In this document: positions 1-10,951 of the stretch, piece after piece
Layout of the letters: each line of letters starts with the position of its first letter
Position numbering within the stretch: position 1 is the first letter of the stretch
Assembly: GCA_963854835.1 (NCBI GenBank)
Contig: OY978526.1
Coordinates: 87,844,846-87,908,845 of the forward strand
Direction of reading: 5' to 3'
From: Megamerina dolium
Lineage: Eukaryota; Arthropoda; Insecta; Diptera; Megamerinidae
DNA: 64,000 nt
The notes under the pieces: model-generated
Database searches by the model: none
Told to the model about the DNA's origin: nothing
What the model saw: the letters and a program-made list of their open reading frames with translations, nothing else
Program-made: the position numbers and the translations under genes

Positions 1-1133
1 CGAAAATATATATAACATAAAATTGAGAAAAAGACATAGTACATAGTACATAGAACATAGTTCTAGTAATTATACGACAGAATTTATTATTTTATGTTAT
101 GAATTTATTATGTATAATCAATATAGTTCATATGTCTCCTATGTAAAATCGTAAAATCAATTATGACACCATAATCTGTTTAAAAATGAGTGTGCGATAG
201 CCATAAACGCACCAGGGAACGGTAAAAAATCACTATTTTCATTGATCACTATTTTCATTGATCATCACCAAAATTCTGATGCCGTGGTTATATCCAATAC
301 AATCAGTTGAACGTTAATAAAAAAAAATAGTTGTTGGTTTCAACAACAAATTGAAAAATGAACTCCAAAAATGAACATATCCATATCAATCAGTTCTGAT
401 TGCTTTTCTCGACACCAATCAGCCCAATTTCACCAGTGTTGCCATCTACAATTTTTTATATAAAAGAAAAAGAAAATTTTAGAAAAAATATATTTAAATA
501 ATGCAATATTGCTTTACGGGTATTGCGTTCATATTAAATTTTAATAATTAATTATATAAATCCCCTTTAAAGAAAGCTTTTCGCATTTATTTTATATTCT
601 GAGTATATACTGATTGAAATAATTTTTTCGTTAAGCAAAATAAAATTCTAGAACTTTAAATTTCTTATTTTATTTAGAAATTGTGTTTTCATGAAGCAGA
701 TCTCTCACTGAAGAACTTATTACTCTGCTGCTTATTACATAAGGAACGCTTGTGGGATACAATAAATGCAAGTTATTCTAATCGGGGAAAAACGGGAACA
801 GGTCCCAGATGCTATGCAAACAGCAATTGTCTAAAATTGCCTAAAATTGAAATTGTCTAAAATTGAAGCCAATATAGGAAAGAGTTGACAACTCAGAGTT
901 GTGAGATCAACACCAGCACTGCCAGTTGTTGATCTGACGGTATTGCATTTCCAACTGGCGTTTCATTTTTTTTTTATATCTTTTTATTTATATATTTTTT
1001 TATACCATTTTTTTATCCCACTTGATCGTTTTCTTTTTTGCCGATTTTTCGATGATACTTTTTCTATTAACTCAATTATTTTTCCCAGTACACTTCTATG
1101 ATGATCGCTCCAAAAATACACATTCTCAGCATA
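1..1133. other. Intergenic AT-rich DNA
   Basis: No convincing coding region. The stretch is AT-rich with homopolymer runs and a short direct repeat of the motif CACTATTTTCATTGATCA near 230-263. Open frames around 901-1187 run through poly-T and have no recognisable domain, so they are treated as chance. Confidence 0.6.
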
Positions 1134-1656
1134 CCTGGTGTACAAGCTTAAATCCGCTGTTTGCTCGTAGATGGCGTTAGTGTGCATATTGAGCTATTAT
1201 CGACTGTGCATCCTTTTTTTTCATGAATTCGACACCTGTTTACATCAATTAGTAAACATCATCAGTGATTTCGTACAATATCATACATTTTTCCTCATAT
1301 AATCATGTCTAGTTTCGTGCCAGAAAAAGAGCATATGCGGGAAGCTCTACTCTTTGGCTTCAATTTGACGAAATCTGCTGCAGAGTCGCATCGAATGCTT
1401 ATGGAGGCCTGTGGTGACAGTGCTCTATCGGAAACCACTTGCAGAGACTGGTTGCGTTGAATGACAAGAAGCGTGAAAATAGACCCAGAAAAGTTGAGAA
1501 CCATGATTTGCAGGCTCTTTTGGATGAGGACGACACCCAATCGCAAAAAATGCTTGCCGAACAGTTAGGTGTTACTCAACAAGCCATTTCCATACGTTTA
1601 CGAGCCATGGGTTTTTTTTTTACCGAAAAACAGCGGATTTAAGCTTGTACACCTGG
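1134..1656 (+). mobile_element. Deleted mariner element (mauritiana-like ends)
   Basis: Short mariner-type DNA transposon, 523 bp, with terminal inverted repeats of about 28 bp that begin CCTGGTGTACAAGC on the left and read CCAGGTGTACAAGC on the reverse strand of the right end. It is flanked by TA on both sides (1132-1133 and 1657-1658), the expected mariner target duplication. Inside, from the ATG at 1305, is the N-terminal helix-turn-helix part of a mariner transposase (motifs PEKEHMREALLFGF and SAAESHRML), which reads into a stop after DWLR. The following segment (LQALLDEDDTQSQKMLAEQ, then GVTQQAISIRLRAMG) continues in another frame. The catalytic DDD core is missing, so this is a non-autonomous internal-deletion derivative. 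The mauritiana assignment rests on the end sequence only. Confidence 0.85.
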
Positions 1657-2838
1657 TATATGATTGCTGTTTGGATCAAATCATTCAGCGTGGTATCCAT
1701 TATGAAATCAATATGAAATTTAATGCAGCACAATTATTTTGATAAAATATTACACCTCTGTCTCAGCAGTCACGTGTCAACACCCAACAATCTAAATTGG
1801 TGAAACGGAAAATTAATGACATGATTAATGTTCAATTAATTGGTAATATAACCAAGGCATTACTCACATTGAATCATTCAACAAAACTCAACGTTGAATA
1901 AAATTCATTTTAAAAATACAGTAACAAAAAGGCTGTTATACGATACTAAAAAACATTTTTTAGAATATTTTTGAAAAGTGGGTAAGTAAACCTTCCAAAA
2001 GTGATAATGGAAACTTTACTAATTTTTTTGAATAATGCCCAATATCTATTTAAAACATTACAATACTTGAAAAATGTAAATAATTTAAATGCAAATAAGA
2101 TCATCGAACTTTTCGAACTGCCTTTTTGAAAATGCACCATAAAATCAGCAAAAATCACGGTTTTTTTTTTGGTGAAAGGAAAATTTCTGACTAAATTGAA
2201 ATTGAATTGAACTAAAGTGTTAAACGCTTTCTCATTGTGTGTCGAGACATCGTTCTGATATATTTACTCTTTGGTAATAATAACTTCTTTTTCCAATATA
2301 TTGAAAAAATTTCATATTTTTTCCCCCAAAGAATATGTTCAATCTTGCCACTACTTACACATCTACCTTAGTGTGTATGAACAACTAGTTCAATTGGCAC
2401 TACTCCTCACACCCAATCCCTTCTGCAATCTTACTTTAATATGTATGAGTATGTTCCATGAAATAGCTACATTCTAGACATTATCTTATCTATATATTGA
2501 TATAAATGAAACATGTATAAATATCAACAAAATATGTGGGAAAAACAAAAAGATTCCAATATTGAAATTGATGCTCTAAATATGCAATAATATGTGTAGA
2601 AAATGAATCACACCTTTTATTTTTTTTTTGTTTTTTTTTTTATTATTAAAAACATCAACCAATTATTGTAGAAACTGTAGATATTATTTTTCAACCAATA
2701 CTTATGTTGAAAAATCAATAAATAAATACACTAACAAATATTTATGCGAATTAAAATAACGAACAATAGAGAATATAAGCACTAAGCCATGCTGTACTAT
2801 GGAACTAATGACTTAATTAGTTCAAATACGAACTACGA
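1657..2838. other. Intergenic AT-rich DNA, downstream flank of the lipocalin gene
   Basis: AT-rich sequence without a supported gene. A TTTATT on the plus strand at 2617-2622 would read as an AATAAA polyadenylation signal for the minus-strand lipocalin gene, about 220 bp beyond its stop. Poly-T runs occur around 2160 and 2618-2640. Confidence 0.5.
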
Positions 2839-3698
2839 TTAGTTCGCAGCCTTAAGAAGCACATAAATAGTAGCAAACATAATAGACATAACTGGTAATG
2901 TACTAGTAGCTGCAGCACTTGTGTAGCATCTGAAAAATAAGCGTAATAGAAAAAACGTAGGACTTCGATATTAGGAATTCAATATTTAGCACACTTACGC
3001 TGAACTTTGAATAATTTTAGACATTGAACCATTCTGGAAATTGGAATAATTAGCGGCTGCAGCCATACCCTCTAACTTATTGAGCTCCGTCGAATTGAGC
3101 ATACGATCACGTGTCCAAATCGAAGCAAATGATGTGGAACTGTCAGAGGCGTTAGTGTAGCCACAAACGAATGCGTAATTATTGTAATCGGTAGACAATA
3201 ATTTATACGTTATATTCCGATTGAGTATGTTGCCAAGATTTACAGTGATATTATAGCCATACTTATTGGATTCATTCAAAGTAACATTGACATTTATTGT
3301 ATGATTCTTCCATAAAGTCTTTGGTGTGTCTGAGTAGGTTGTACTAATGTTCAAAGTGCTATTATCCGATAAACGAGTAAGGTCTAATTTGACACAAGAT
3401 ATAACCGGATTAGGTGCTGGATTGCGTGCTAGTTCAAACCAGGAACCTGACAACTGAAATATTGATAACCATTAAATCTACATATTTTTAGAAGACTTAG
3501 TTTTTCCTTCCATATTCATACTATATATTCCTTATGTAAAATTGTTAAGAATTTTTGTTTATTTCAACTCACAGATGTATTGAAATTTAAACTTTCAGCA
3601 TCACTACAATTTACTAATGTATTCTGTGCCAATGCACTACCGCAAAACACACTGCAAACCACTGCCACAAATATGCATACTGAATGTAATTTCGACAT
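2839..3698 (-). CDS. Secreted, probably GPI-anchored lipocalin
   Basis: Three exons on the minus strand: 3698-3573, 3453-2999 and 2929-2839, joined by GT-AG introns (donors gtgagt and gtaagt) into 223 codons plus stop. The start is the ATG of MSKLHSVCIF; an in-frame ATG lies 19 codons upstream, but the nearer one gives a classic signal peptide ending near GSALAQ. Exon 2 opens with LSGSWFELARNP, the lipocalin GxW signature of the first beta strand. The body carries many N-x-S/T glycosylation sites and cysteines that could form the lipocalin disulfides. The last exon encodes a small-residue stretch (TSAAATS) and a hydrophobic C-terminus ending VLLKAAN, which fits a GPI-anchor signal as in Lazarillo-type lipocalins. 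Lipocalins bind small hydrophobic ligands; the ligand here is unknown. The family call is strong, the GPI anchor is inferred, and no orthologue is assigned. Confidence 0.82.
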
Positions 3699-3902
3699 TT
3701 TCAATGATGTGTCTGTCTTCCTTGATGTGCCTTTTGCGAATGTTACGTTTGCCAACCACGAATGATAACTAAAAAGTTACAATTTGAACATTTAATAATT
3801 TATATCACATGTGTAAGCAGTTCTTAGTTTTATCGTAAAATGAGTGGTGTCAAAGGCTTACGAGTAATTGTATAGCTTCAGCATATACATATGTAACTCT
3901 GA

Positions 3903-3928
3903 GTGTGCGTGTGTGTGTGTGTGTGTGT
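3903..3928. repeat. (GT)n microsatellite
   Basis: Uninterrupted GT dinucleotide run of about 13 units upstream of the lipocalin gene. It is a likely length-polymorphic site. Confidence 0.9.
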
Positions 3929-4739
3929 TTGATAAAACTTTCAATGTACTATCTATGTACATAGGTATTTATTTTCAAAATCATACATATAACAAATGAA
4001 TGATAGAGGAACTTCTTATCAAATCGAAATGATTTGTTTTATTTGTAAGGATGGAGGTATTATTATTGAAACACCAATGCGCGGTAATGATTCAAATAAT
4101 AATTGCCAAATCACTAAAATATAGATAAACAAAAAATACGCGTACTCATATGTTTGTTGTTGTTAAGATTAAAATTCATTCTGCCAAATTGACGAGCCAC
4201 TTCACTAATGGTAATACTTGACATTTTCGACAAACTCTGTTTCATCGATGATACGCATTGCAATACCGTGTAATAGCACTTTGTCTATTATGTTCATTTT
4301 TTAAAGTTTTCAAATTTTTCTTAGCAAATTTTTAATGTCAAAAGAATTATCCAATTTGGGGGATAGCTTAAGAAGTAACAACATTTTGAACTCTTTTCTA
4401 CAGAGGTTTCATATAAAAATGCGAAAAGTGCACAAAAGTCCTTTATGTGTTCGGAGTTGTTCCAGTCACAAGCCAAAACATTTAGACACTTTTTAGACAG
4501 TGATAATCAAACTTAAAATCATCTAACAATTAGAATTACTTAATTGACATATTTGCCATTTAAAATCTATCAAAAAGTCGATTAAGGGGTTATGTTGAAT
4601 TGAATTATATCTTATGAAAATCATAATCATGCCATAAGGAGCATACAATTAAATTATATTTATAGATTCTTATTAAATTCAGCTAGAATTAATAGTTTCT
4701 AACTGAACTTTAATTTTTTTCAGTTATTTTTCAGAGCTT

Positions 4740-4935
4740 GAGTTGTGTCACATTATTTAATTTTCTTTTTCTTCTTATGTGGAAATAACAACCGATGATC
4801 GATTTAGGCTGAACATTTAATGTGGCGCCACTCTTCTCTGTTCTTTGCTTGCTGGCGCCAATTGGATATTCCAAGCGCCGCCAGCGGGTGCCGATCTTCG
4901 AGAGAGGGCTCAACTACTCAATTGCTTACTCAGCC
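4740..4935 (-). mobile_element. Fragment of the APE/RT LINE family (3' end, internal deletion)
   Basis: Matches the 3' end of the long LINE at 17.0-19.7 kb: a TTATGTGG-like start followed by AACCGATGATCGATTTAGGC, then CTGGCGCCA, AATTCCAAGCG, and GAGAGAGGGCTC...CTCAATTGCTTACTCAGC. The middle portion present in the long copy is deleted. It is non-coding debris. Confidence 0.75.
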
Positions 4936-5108
4936 CACAGTAAGCATTTAATTTAATTTTTTTTTTTAATAAACCAAAAATAAGATCAGATTCACTGTTG
5001 TCCTCTAAAATTTCTTTGGCAGCAAATATAAAATATTGCAATACGTATATATACGGTATTGTAGTATTACCAACAAATTGGTATAAACATGTTCATATAA
5101 CATATATA

Positions 5109-6616
5109 AAGGGTTTTCCAATAAGAAAAAAAAACAAAGACTAGAAATTCTAGTGTTTACAGGACAGTGCCACTTGCCACACACCTAGAGACACAACATA
5201 ATCAATCAATTGAGAGACAAATCTGATGAGAGAGTTTTCTCCAGAAACGCTCCTGTTAACTGGTCACCTCGATCTTGTGATCTATATAGGATTAGCCGAA
5301 TCATACCACTATTATCTGGGTCCCTTTTCGTCCCTCAAATCGCGTGTTATGTACTTGTTTGGTTGCACAATTCTTCTACGAGTTATTTTAAGCATATCTT
5401 TGTGAGGTATGTTCCACATTTCGAGTTTGTCAATAAATTATCGACCCAGTGTGGACATCCTCCAGCTTGCCAATGCAGGAAGCTGGTACACTATGTGCGC
5501 CGCAGTCTCTGCAAAATATCAACATCCTTCCCTTCAACAAAACCCATCTTGCTTACTGTGGTACCTGAAGTTGCCATGCCCAGTTATTAATGCAGTCAAC
5601 CAGCTCAAAGTTAACCGTCCTAGACTGAGAAACCTTCCCGATTCACTGCCTACTGGTAGCCTCAATGAGGCCTTTACCTGTCTACAAGTGGACAATCTCT
5701 CCCATATCCAGAGATGGAGTTTCCTTATCCAATCGTCGACATTTTACTTCACCTTACCGTTACTAAGTGGAACTACTGGCTTCGGTCCATAAAATTCAGC
5801 TTTAGATCCTTGTCTAGTCAAGGTGTCTGCAGCTTCATATTGCTCTATACCAATGTGAATGTGTCCCACATAAGAGTAATCGCATTACTGCAAGCACATC
5901 TGTTAAGTTTCTGAACACATTCGAATCATAAATTTAGAAGATACCGTAGGTTGTTGCAATCGCCTGATCACCATTGGGTTAGCGAGTGCTAGCAAGATTT
6001 CTCACTTTACACCTTTCCGTCCAATAGATGGTCTAGCGCATGCATTAAACCAAGCATTTCTGCTTGATATACCAATACGTATCCTTCCAAATTTTGAGTG
6101 CATGCCAGTTCCAACTCTTTAGAGAAGATTCCAGCACCAGCCCTGCCATCCATTAATAAACCATCAGTGAAAATACTGATGTCATTTTTCTCAAATCTAT
6201 TACAACATATGTGCAGCCGTTTTCAATAAGTGTTTTATGTGACTTTCCAGTCATCTTTAGCCTACCCATTCCTTCCATTGGCATTAGGGCCTCCTTTACA
6301 CTGCTATATACCAGTGGAAGAATGTTCCTGTGCCCTATCACTTGTGATCTAACACCTTTAGATTTTTTTCTTTGGGGCTATGCTAAGTCCAGCAACTTCA
6401 GTAGCATTGGGAGACAATATTGAAAGAACTCTTACTGATATTCGAGCCGATTTGTGTGAGAGTCATGGAAAATTGAATTCAATTGAATGCTGTTTAAATG
6501 CTGTTATGTTCCATAACTAATGGTATTAAATGTACTCTCAGATAAAATAAACATCGATTTGAATTTCTAAAAAAGACCTTGTTTGAGTTGGTGAGCTCTT
6601 ATGGGAAAACCCTTTA
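5109..6616 (+). mobile_element. Tc1/mariner-like transposon split by a LINE insertion
   Basis: Terminal inverted repeats AAAGGGTTTTCC-AATAAGA (left, from 5109) and TCTTATGGGAAAACCCTTT (right, to 6616) bound a decayed Tc1/mariner-like copy. Transposase remnants are visible: 5238-5283 encodes RNAPVNWSPRSCDL and 6351-6400 resumes as TPLDFFLWGYAK. Together these form the conserved 'PPRSCDLTP-D-FLWGY' block around the last catalytic acid of this family. Between them lies the retrotransposon piece 5284-6340, flanked by the duplicated 10-mer CTTGTGATCT. The remainder has stops, so the element is dead. Confidence 0.8.
5284..6340 (-). mobile_element. 5'-truncated RNase H-type LINE fragment (copy A)
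   Basis: Minus-strand LINE fragment whose sequence closely parallels the copy at 55.7-57.4 kb. Reverse-strand remnants include the frame reading RNILPLVYSSVKEA and, further on, an RNase H-like 'TDGLLMD' segment. It is flanked by identical CTTGTGATCT copies at 5274-5283 and 6341-6350, a target-site duplication that fixes its boundaries. It lacks the reverse transcriptase and endonuclease, as expected for 5' truncation, and carries stops and frameshifts. The I/LOA-like placement is inferred from the RNase H domain. Confidence 0.75.
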
Positions 6617-7624
6617 CATGCATATATACATTATTATAATGAAAACAACGATTTTTTGCTTCCGTTTCGTAAGCAGAAATCTCAGACTACAAAAGCAGCA
6701 AGACAAAAAAAAGTATGAACTGAGTTGTCTATAATCAAATGTACTTACTATTTTTCCCATTATAATTGTATAATACATAATTCGTCTTATTGGGGCGTCG
6801 CAAATAAATTCTGCCCTTATCAATCAACAAATGTTAAAAGTTAATGAAATTTTGTACATTACGACGAAGAAGAAGAAGAAGATATATCAACCATATATAA
6901 CGTGTTTTTGTAGTGGCACGTCTTGATTTGCAAGTAGACATTCATATACAAAAATATTTTTTTTTAAATAATAACAACAAAAATTTATCAAAAGGTTCGT
7001 TTAAAGTTCGTTTAGCATTTGTTGTTGTATCTGTCAATTCAATTGATATTATGAATGAACTTGAATTTAGTTTTATTTTTTTTTATCCGCTTATGCTTAA
7101 TTTCCACCTACCAACATGTTTCATTTATCGCTCATTTTCAATTGATACTTAACAATATAAAAGATATCGCACTTAGTATATATATAAAGGTAAATTTCTA
7201 CGAATTTCATTGGAGAAATATTTGAAAATATATTTTTGCTTTTTGCTTGTACACCTTGGATCTTCAGATCTTTAGTAAACGTATAACAATATTAATAGTT
7301 GCAAGGTCGATCCTGTAGATGGAAGAGCTTAGTGGTTAGTTGAATTTCACATCCATAAAATTAGCAATTATTTGAACAGCACTTTTGGAAACTAAAATGT
7401 TTAAAAAAAAAATCTTTGGCGAAATTCAGAAAAATACATTTTTTGTTAGTCTAATCATGCATATAAAGTGCACAAGTAAATTAAAATTTTCCATATAAAT
7501 GTGAAATCGAATATATATTCATTTAGTCGTTACATCAAATAGCCTCTACATAAAAACAACGTTTGTAAAGGGTTTTTCATTGTTGAGACAATTCAAATAT
7601 TTTTTCTTCAATCTGAAGTATTTT
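6617..7624. other. Intergenic AT-rich DNA
   Basis: No gene recognised. Contains a short (GAA)n run near 6866-6880 and AT-rich low-complexity stretches. The frame at 6913-7152 has no domain and is biased by A/T runs. Confidence 0.5.
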
Positions 7625-8075
7625 TTTTTCCTTCTTCACTCCTCTTGGGAGCATAGGGCCTCAACATGACTCTTCCAACGGTTAGCCCGAACAATATCGA
7701 TCTACTCCAAGTATTTTTTGGCCGACCCCGACCTCTGCTCGCTTGTGGGTTTCAGTCTAGTGCCATTATTGTAACTCTGTCTGCAGGTTTTCTAACCTGC
7801 AGGTGTGACCTATCCACCGCCACTTTCTGTTTTTGATTTGCAACAGGACGGGTTCTTCATACGTTAGTCTCCACAATGCGTCGTTGCTGATTGTGTTCGT
7901 CCAGAATATTCTACAGATGATACGGAGGCACCTGTTGACGAAAGTTTGTAGCTTTTGTGTGATGGTGTTAGAGATCAGCCATGTTTCACTTCCGTACAAC
8001 AATACTGACTTCACACATGCGCTGAATATTCGCAATTTTGTGCGCCTGGAAATTCGCGATTGAAGTATAATCGTT
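7625..8075 (-). pseudogene. 3' end of a decayed non-LTR retrotransposon reverse transcriptase
   Basis: On the minus strand the frame ending at 7766 reads VLLYGSETW, then FVNRCLRIICRIFW and KWRWIGHTCRLEN. These are the conserved C-terminal blocks found after the reverse transcriptase of APE-type LINEs ('YGSETW', 'RWIGH'). The segment from 7625 to 7760 continues with a GRP-rich tail and the usual terminal 'ALC/AP' region in shifted frames. It is a different family from the long LINE at 17-20 kb, and only this 3' remnant is present. Confidence 0.75.
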
Positions 8076-8890
8076 ACAATTAAGTTTTGAATACAACATC
8101 ATTCAAATGGCCACCACGGCTCTTTTTGCAGGAGCGAATTCATTGAACCCAATTTTCGAGCACTTTTTCAACTAAATGGAGTCATCATGTCATGAATAGC
8201 GCATTGGATATTGGCATTTAAAGCATAAAGAGAGTCTGAAGAGAGTTTAATCCCGTGGACTAATGACTTCAACATAATTTCACACGAAGTAATCATCTGG
8301 TGCTAAATTCCAACTTCTTGGAGGCCAAACAATGTCACAATTTTTTTCGAAATAATCGAATCACCAAACTTTTCCCGCAATAATACGAGTTTTTTCACGT
8401 GCTGTGTAGCACGTAGCCACATCTTGTTAAAACCAGATATTGTCAAAATCAACTTCTCCCAATTTGGGCCATAAAATGTTGGTTTTCATCAATCTATACC
8501 GCTCTACATTAGCAGAGATGGTGTCACAAGCTTCATGTTGGAACAAGTGCACACCGATGATTCCACCTGACCACAAAAACCATACTAAACAGTCAGTTTA
8601 GGTGCATGCAATGGTTTTTCATGAATAATTTGCAAATTTTCGTCTCACTAAAATCGACAGTTTTGTTTATTCACCAAACAGCAGAGGTGAAAAAGAGCCT
8701 CATCGAAAGAGATGATTCTATTTAAAATTGTTTTATCATTTTCAAGTTCTTCCAATGCGAAATCAACAAATTCATGAGATTTACGATGGTCCAATGCCTT
8801 CAGTTCTTCAGTGAGAGCAATTTTATAGGGATGTAAGCCTAAAATCCATATCCGTAACATCTTACTATACATACAAGTATGTATAATCCT
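8076..8890 (-). pseudogene. Tc1/mariner-like transposase pseudogene
   Basis: Minus-strand remnants of a transposase in the same family as the copies at 5.1-6.6 kb and 27.9-28.7 kb. The frame at 8899-8648 reads LHPYKIALTEELKALDH, DFALEELENDKTILNRIIS, then FDEALFHLCCLVNKQNCRF, corresponding to the catalytic 'FSDEAHF...NKQNCR(I/F)W' block. Weaker matches continue towards 8100 with stop codons (KMWLRATQHVKK matches the 'ATCHTA' block). It has no intact frame and no terminal repeats that I can place. Confidence 0.75.
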
Positions 8891-10040
8891 AATCTTCAAT
8901 ATTTTAATTTTAAATATATATTAAATATATCATCGTACATATGTATATATATATACATATGTTATGTTTATATACATATGTTGTTAATAATTTTTTTGTT
9001 TCTCGACATTTATGTCAAAATTTTGACATTCTTCTTTTTAAGAAACTTTGTAACTCTCTCTCTCTCTATGCACTTATATACAAGCTGCTATTACAGCTTG
9101 TCAAGACAAAGCATTAACTTTTGTGTTTTATACAAATTATACTTTCACTTTTTATGTTTGAAAAATTATATTTATTTACTTCCACATGTTTTGCCTTATG
9201 CTACTTGTATAATTTTATGGCAGGCAGGAATTGTACGCAATAACACACCATTTTATTCCTTAAGCTTTTGTCTGTTCTTGTCAGAAAACGTGTTGTTTGT
9301 CTACTCTAGTAGCTAAGTATATATAAATATTTCACACAGAAAATATACTAAATTTTGTATGAAAGAGGTAATCCATTGGGAGAGGCCATGTTCGCCATGT
9401 GCTATGACTAATAGTAGGCTTCTGTGAATCATCCACCGCAGCCAACCAACCAACTAATCTACCCTATGTTGCACAAGTGCCTTTTTGAATAAATTGAAAT
9501 TTTTAAACAAATTTTATCACTTTGAAAATATTATATTATGTAATGAAATTGCATAAATTTTGAAAAACGGTCAAAAGTAATGGCATACAAATATCTCAAT
9601 TCAATAATCTGCACAAATATAACCTTCCAGTGCGTATGAAATTTGCACAAGCCTAAAAAACTCCTGTTTCCATTGGCCAATTTGACATATTAAAATATTT
9701 GGTCATATCATACAAACCTCAAAAAAACATATATTAATAGTAAAATTAGGGTAAACTATAAAATGTACTGGAAAATTATTACTTTCGAATTCTTATACTA
9801 TGTAAGCAACGAAGGAGTGCTCATTTGGATGATATCATATATCATGCATGCATAATACATAATGCCCACTTTATGTTTTAACATTCGCATTTTTTTCTAA
9901 TTTCCTAAACATGAATCATTTTTTATACAGGGTCGCTGATGAAAGCTGCTACTAAAAGAAAACGTAATCATTTTTTTCCTATGTAACATATCTGTTTCAC
10001 TTTTTCTCTATTTAATAGATTCATATTTAAATTTAACGAA
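8891..10040. other. Intergenic AT-rich DNA
   Basis: Nothing coding is supported. The frame at 8879-9316 is long but is almost entirely Ile/Tyr/Phe/Leu from T-rich DNA. A perfect palindrome CATATGTATATATATACATATG lies near 8938-8960, and a CT microsatellite at 9054-9068. Confidence 0.5.
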
Positions 10041-10940
10041 AATGAAAGATTGGGATAATGAAAGAAGAATTTGGATTATGTGCCGCTATCACGCGTTGGA
10101 GCCCGTATTTTCTGTCCGAAGAGAATATAGGCACACGTTTGGCGGCACTCCTCCTAGCAGATGGACTATAATGAGGTTTATGAATAATTTTGCCGAGCGT
10201 GGGACAATCGCAATCTTATCATCGCGAACCCTCAGTTCGGACGCAGGAAACTGTAGCTGCTGGAGCTGCTGCCATACAAGCCAATTCTACAGTTTCGACA
10301 AGGAGCTTTTCTGCTCAAATGAATAGCAGCAGACAGTCAACTTTTTACCGTATAAACTTTAACTAACAAGCCAATTCGACTTGCCAATTCGCTTGGTATT
10401 TTGCGAGAAGTTCCTCCAAATGGCGCAAAAGGACTAAAACATCTTGAACTGCATTATTATGTCTGATATGGCCCATTTTGATTTGAACGGCAATGTTAAC
10501 AAACAAAATTGTCGAATATGAAGCGATTCTAACCCACAGATACTCCATGAGACGGAATTACAACCACTTCGCGTCACAGTGTGATGTGCAGTTTCATCAA
10601 AGTGCATTGTTGGACCTTACTTTTTCGAAGAAAACGGTGTTACTGTTATAGTCAATGGAGATCATTACTTAAATATGTTGATAGAATTTTTCTTTTCAGA
10701 ACTACGCCGAAAAAAAATCCCTTTCAACGAGATGTTGCAACTTCTCACATAGCGACCACCTTCCGTTGGCCCCCAAGGTGTCCTGACCTTACTCCACCTG
10801 CTTTTTTCTTGTGGGCATATTGCAAGCAGGATGTTTATAAAACCAAACCAACAAATTTGAATGATTTGAAGGAATTCATTCGAACGATAATTGAGGCCAC
10901 TCCTGCTTTAATCCTCCAGGCAGAAATGAATAACTTTTAG
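10041..10940 (+). pseudogene. Decayed transposase with an HTH N-terminus and DDE-type core
   Basis: The N-terminal frame from 10042 reads MKDWDNERRIWIMCRYH and TFGGTPPSRWTIMRFMNNFA, a helix-turn-helix block typical of insect transposases annotated with DUF4817. After a shift, the core appears as NVNKQNCRI, GPYFFEENGVTVIVNGDHY and, in the frame ending at 10940, RPPRCPDLTPPAFFLWAY then VYKTKPTNLNDLKEFIRTI. These match the Tc1/mariner-like order of catalytic blocks. At least two stops and one frameshift separate the pieces, so the gene is dead. Confidence 0.78.
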
Positions 10941-10951
10941 AATAACTTTTT

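Larger units (their letters stand above)
3699..5108. other. Upstream flank of the lipocalin gene; GT repeat and LINE debris
   Basis: Holds the presumed promoter and 5' UTR of the minus-strand lipocalin gene, a dinucleotide repeat (listed separately) and an old LINE fragment at 4740-4935. Nothing else is recognisable. A palindromic ATATATAC-type stretch lies near 5045. Confidence 0.5.

Noticed and set aside
8879..9316. 145-codon frame
   Set aside because: Composed mainly of Ile, Tyr, Phe and Leu codons from AT-rich sequence, including a TATATA palindrome.
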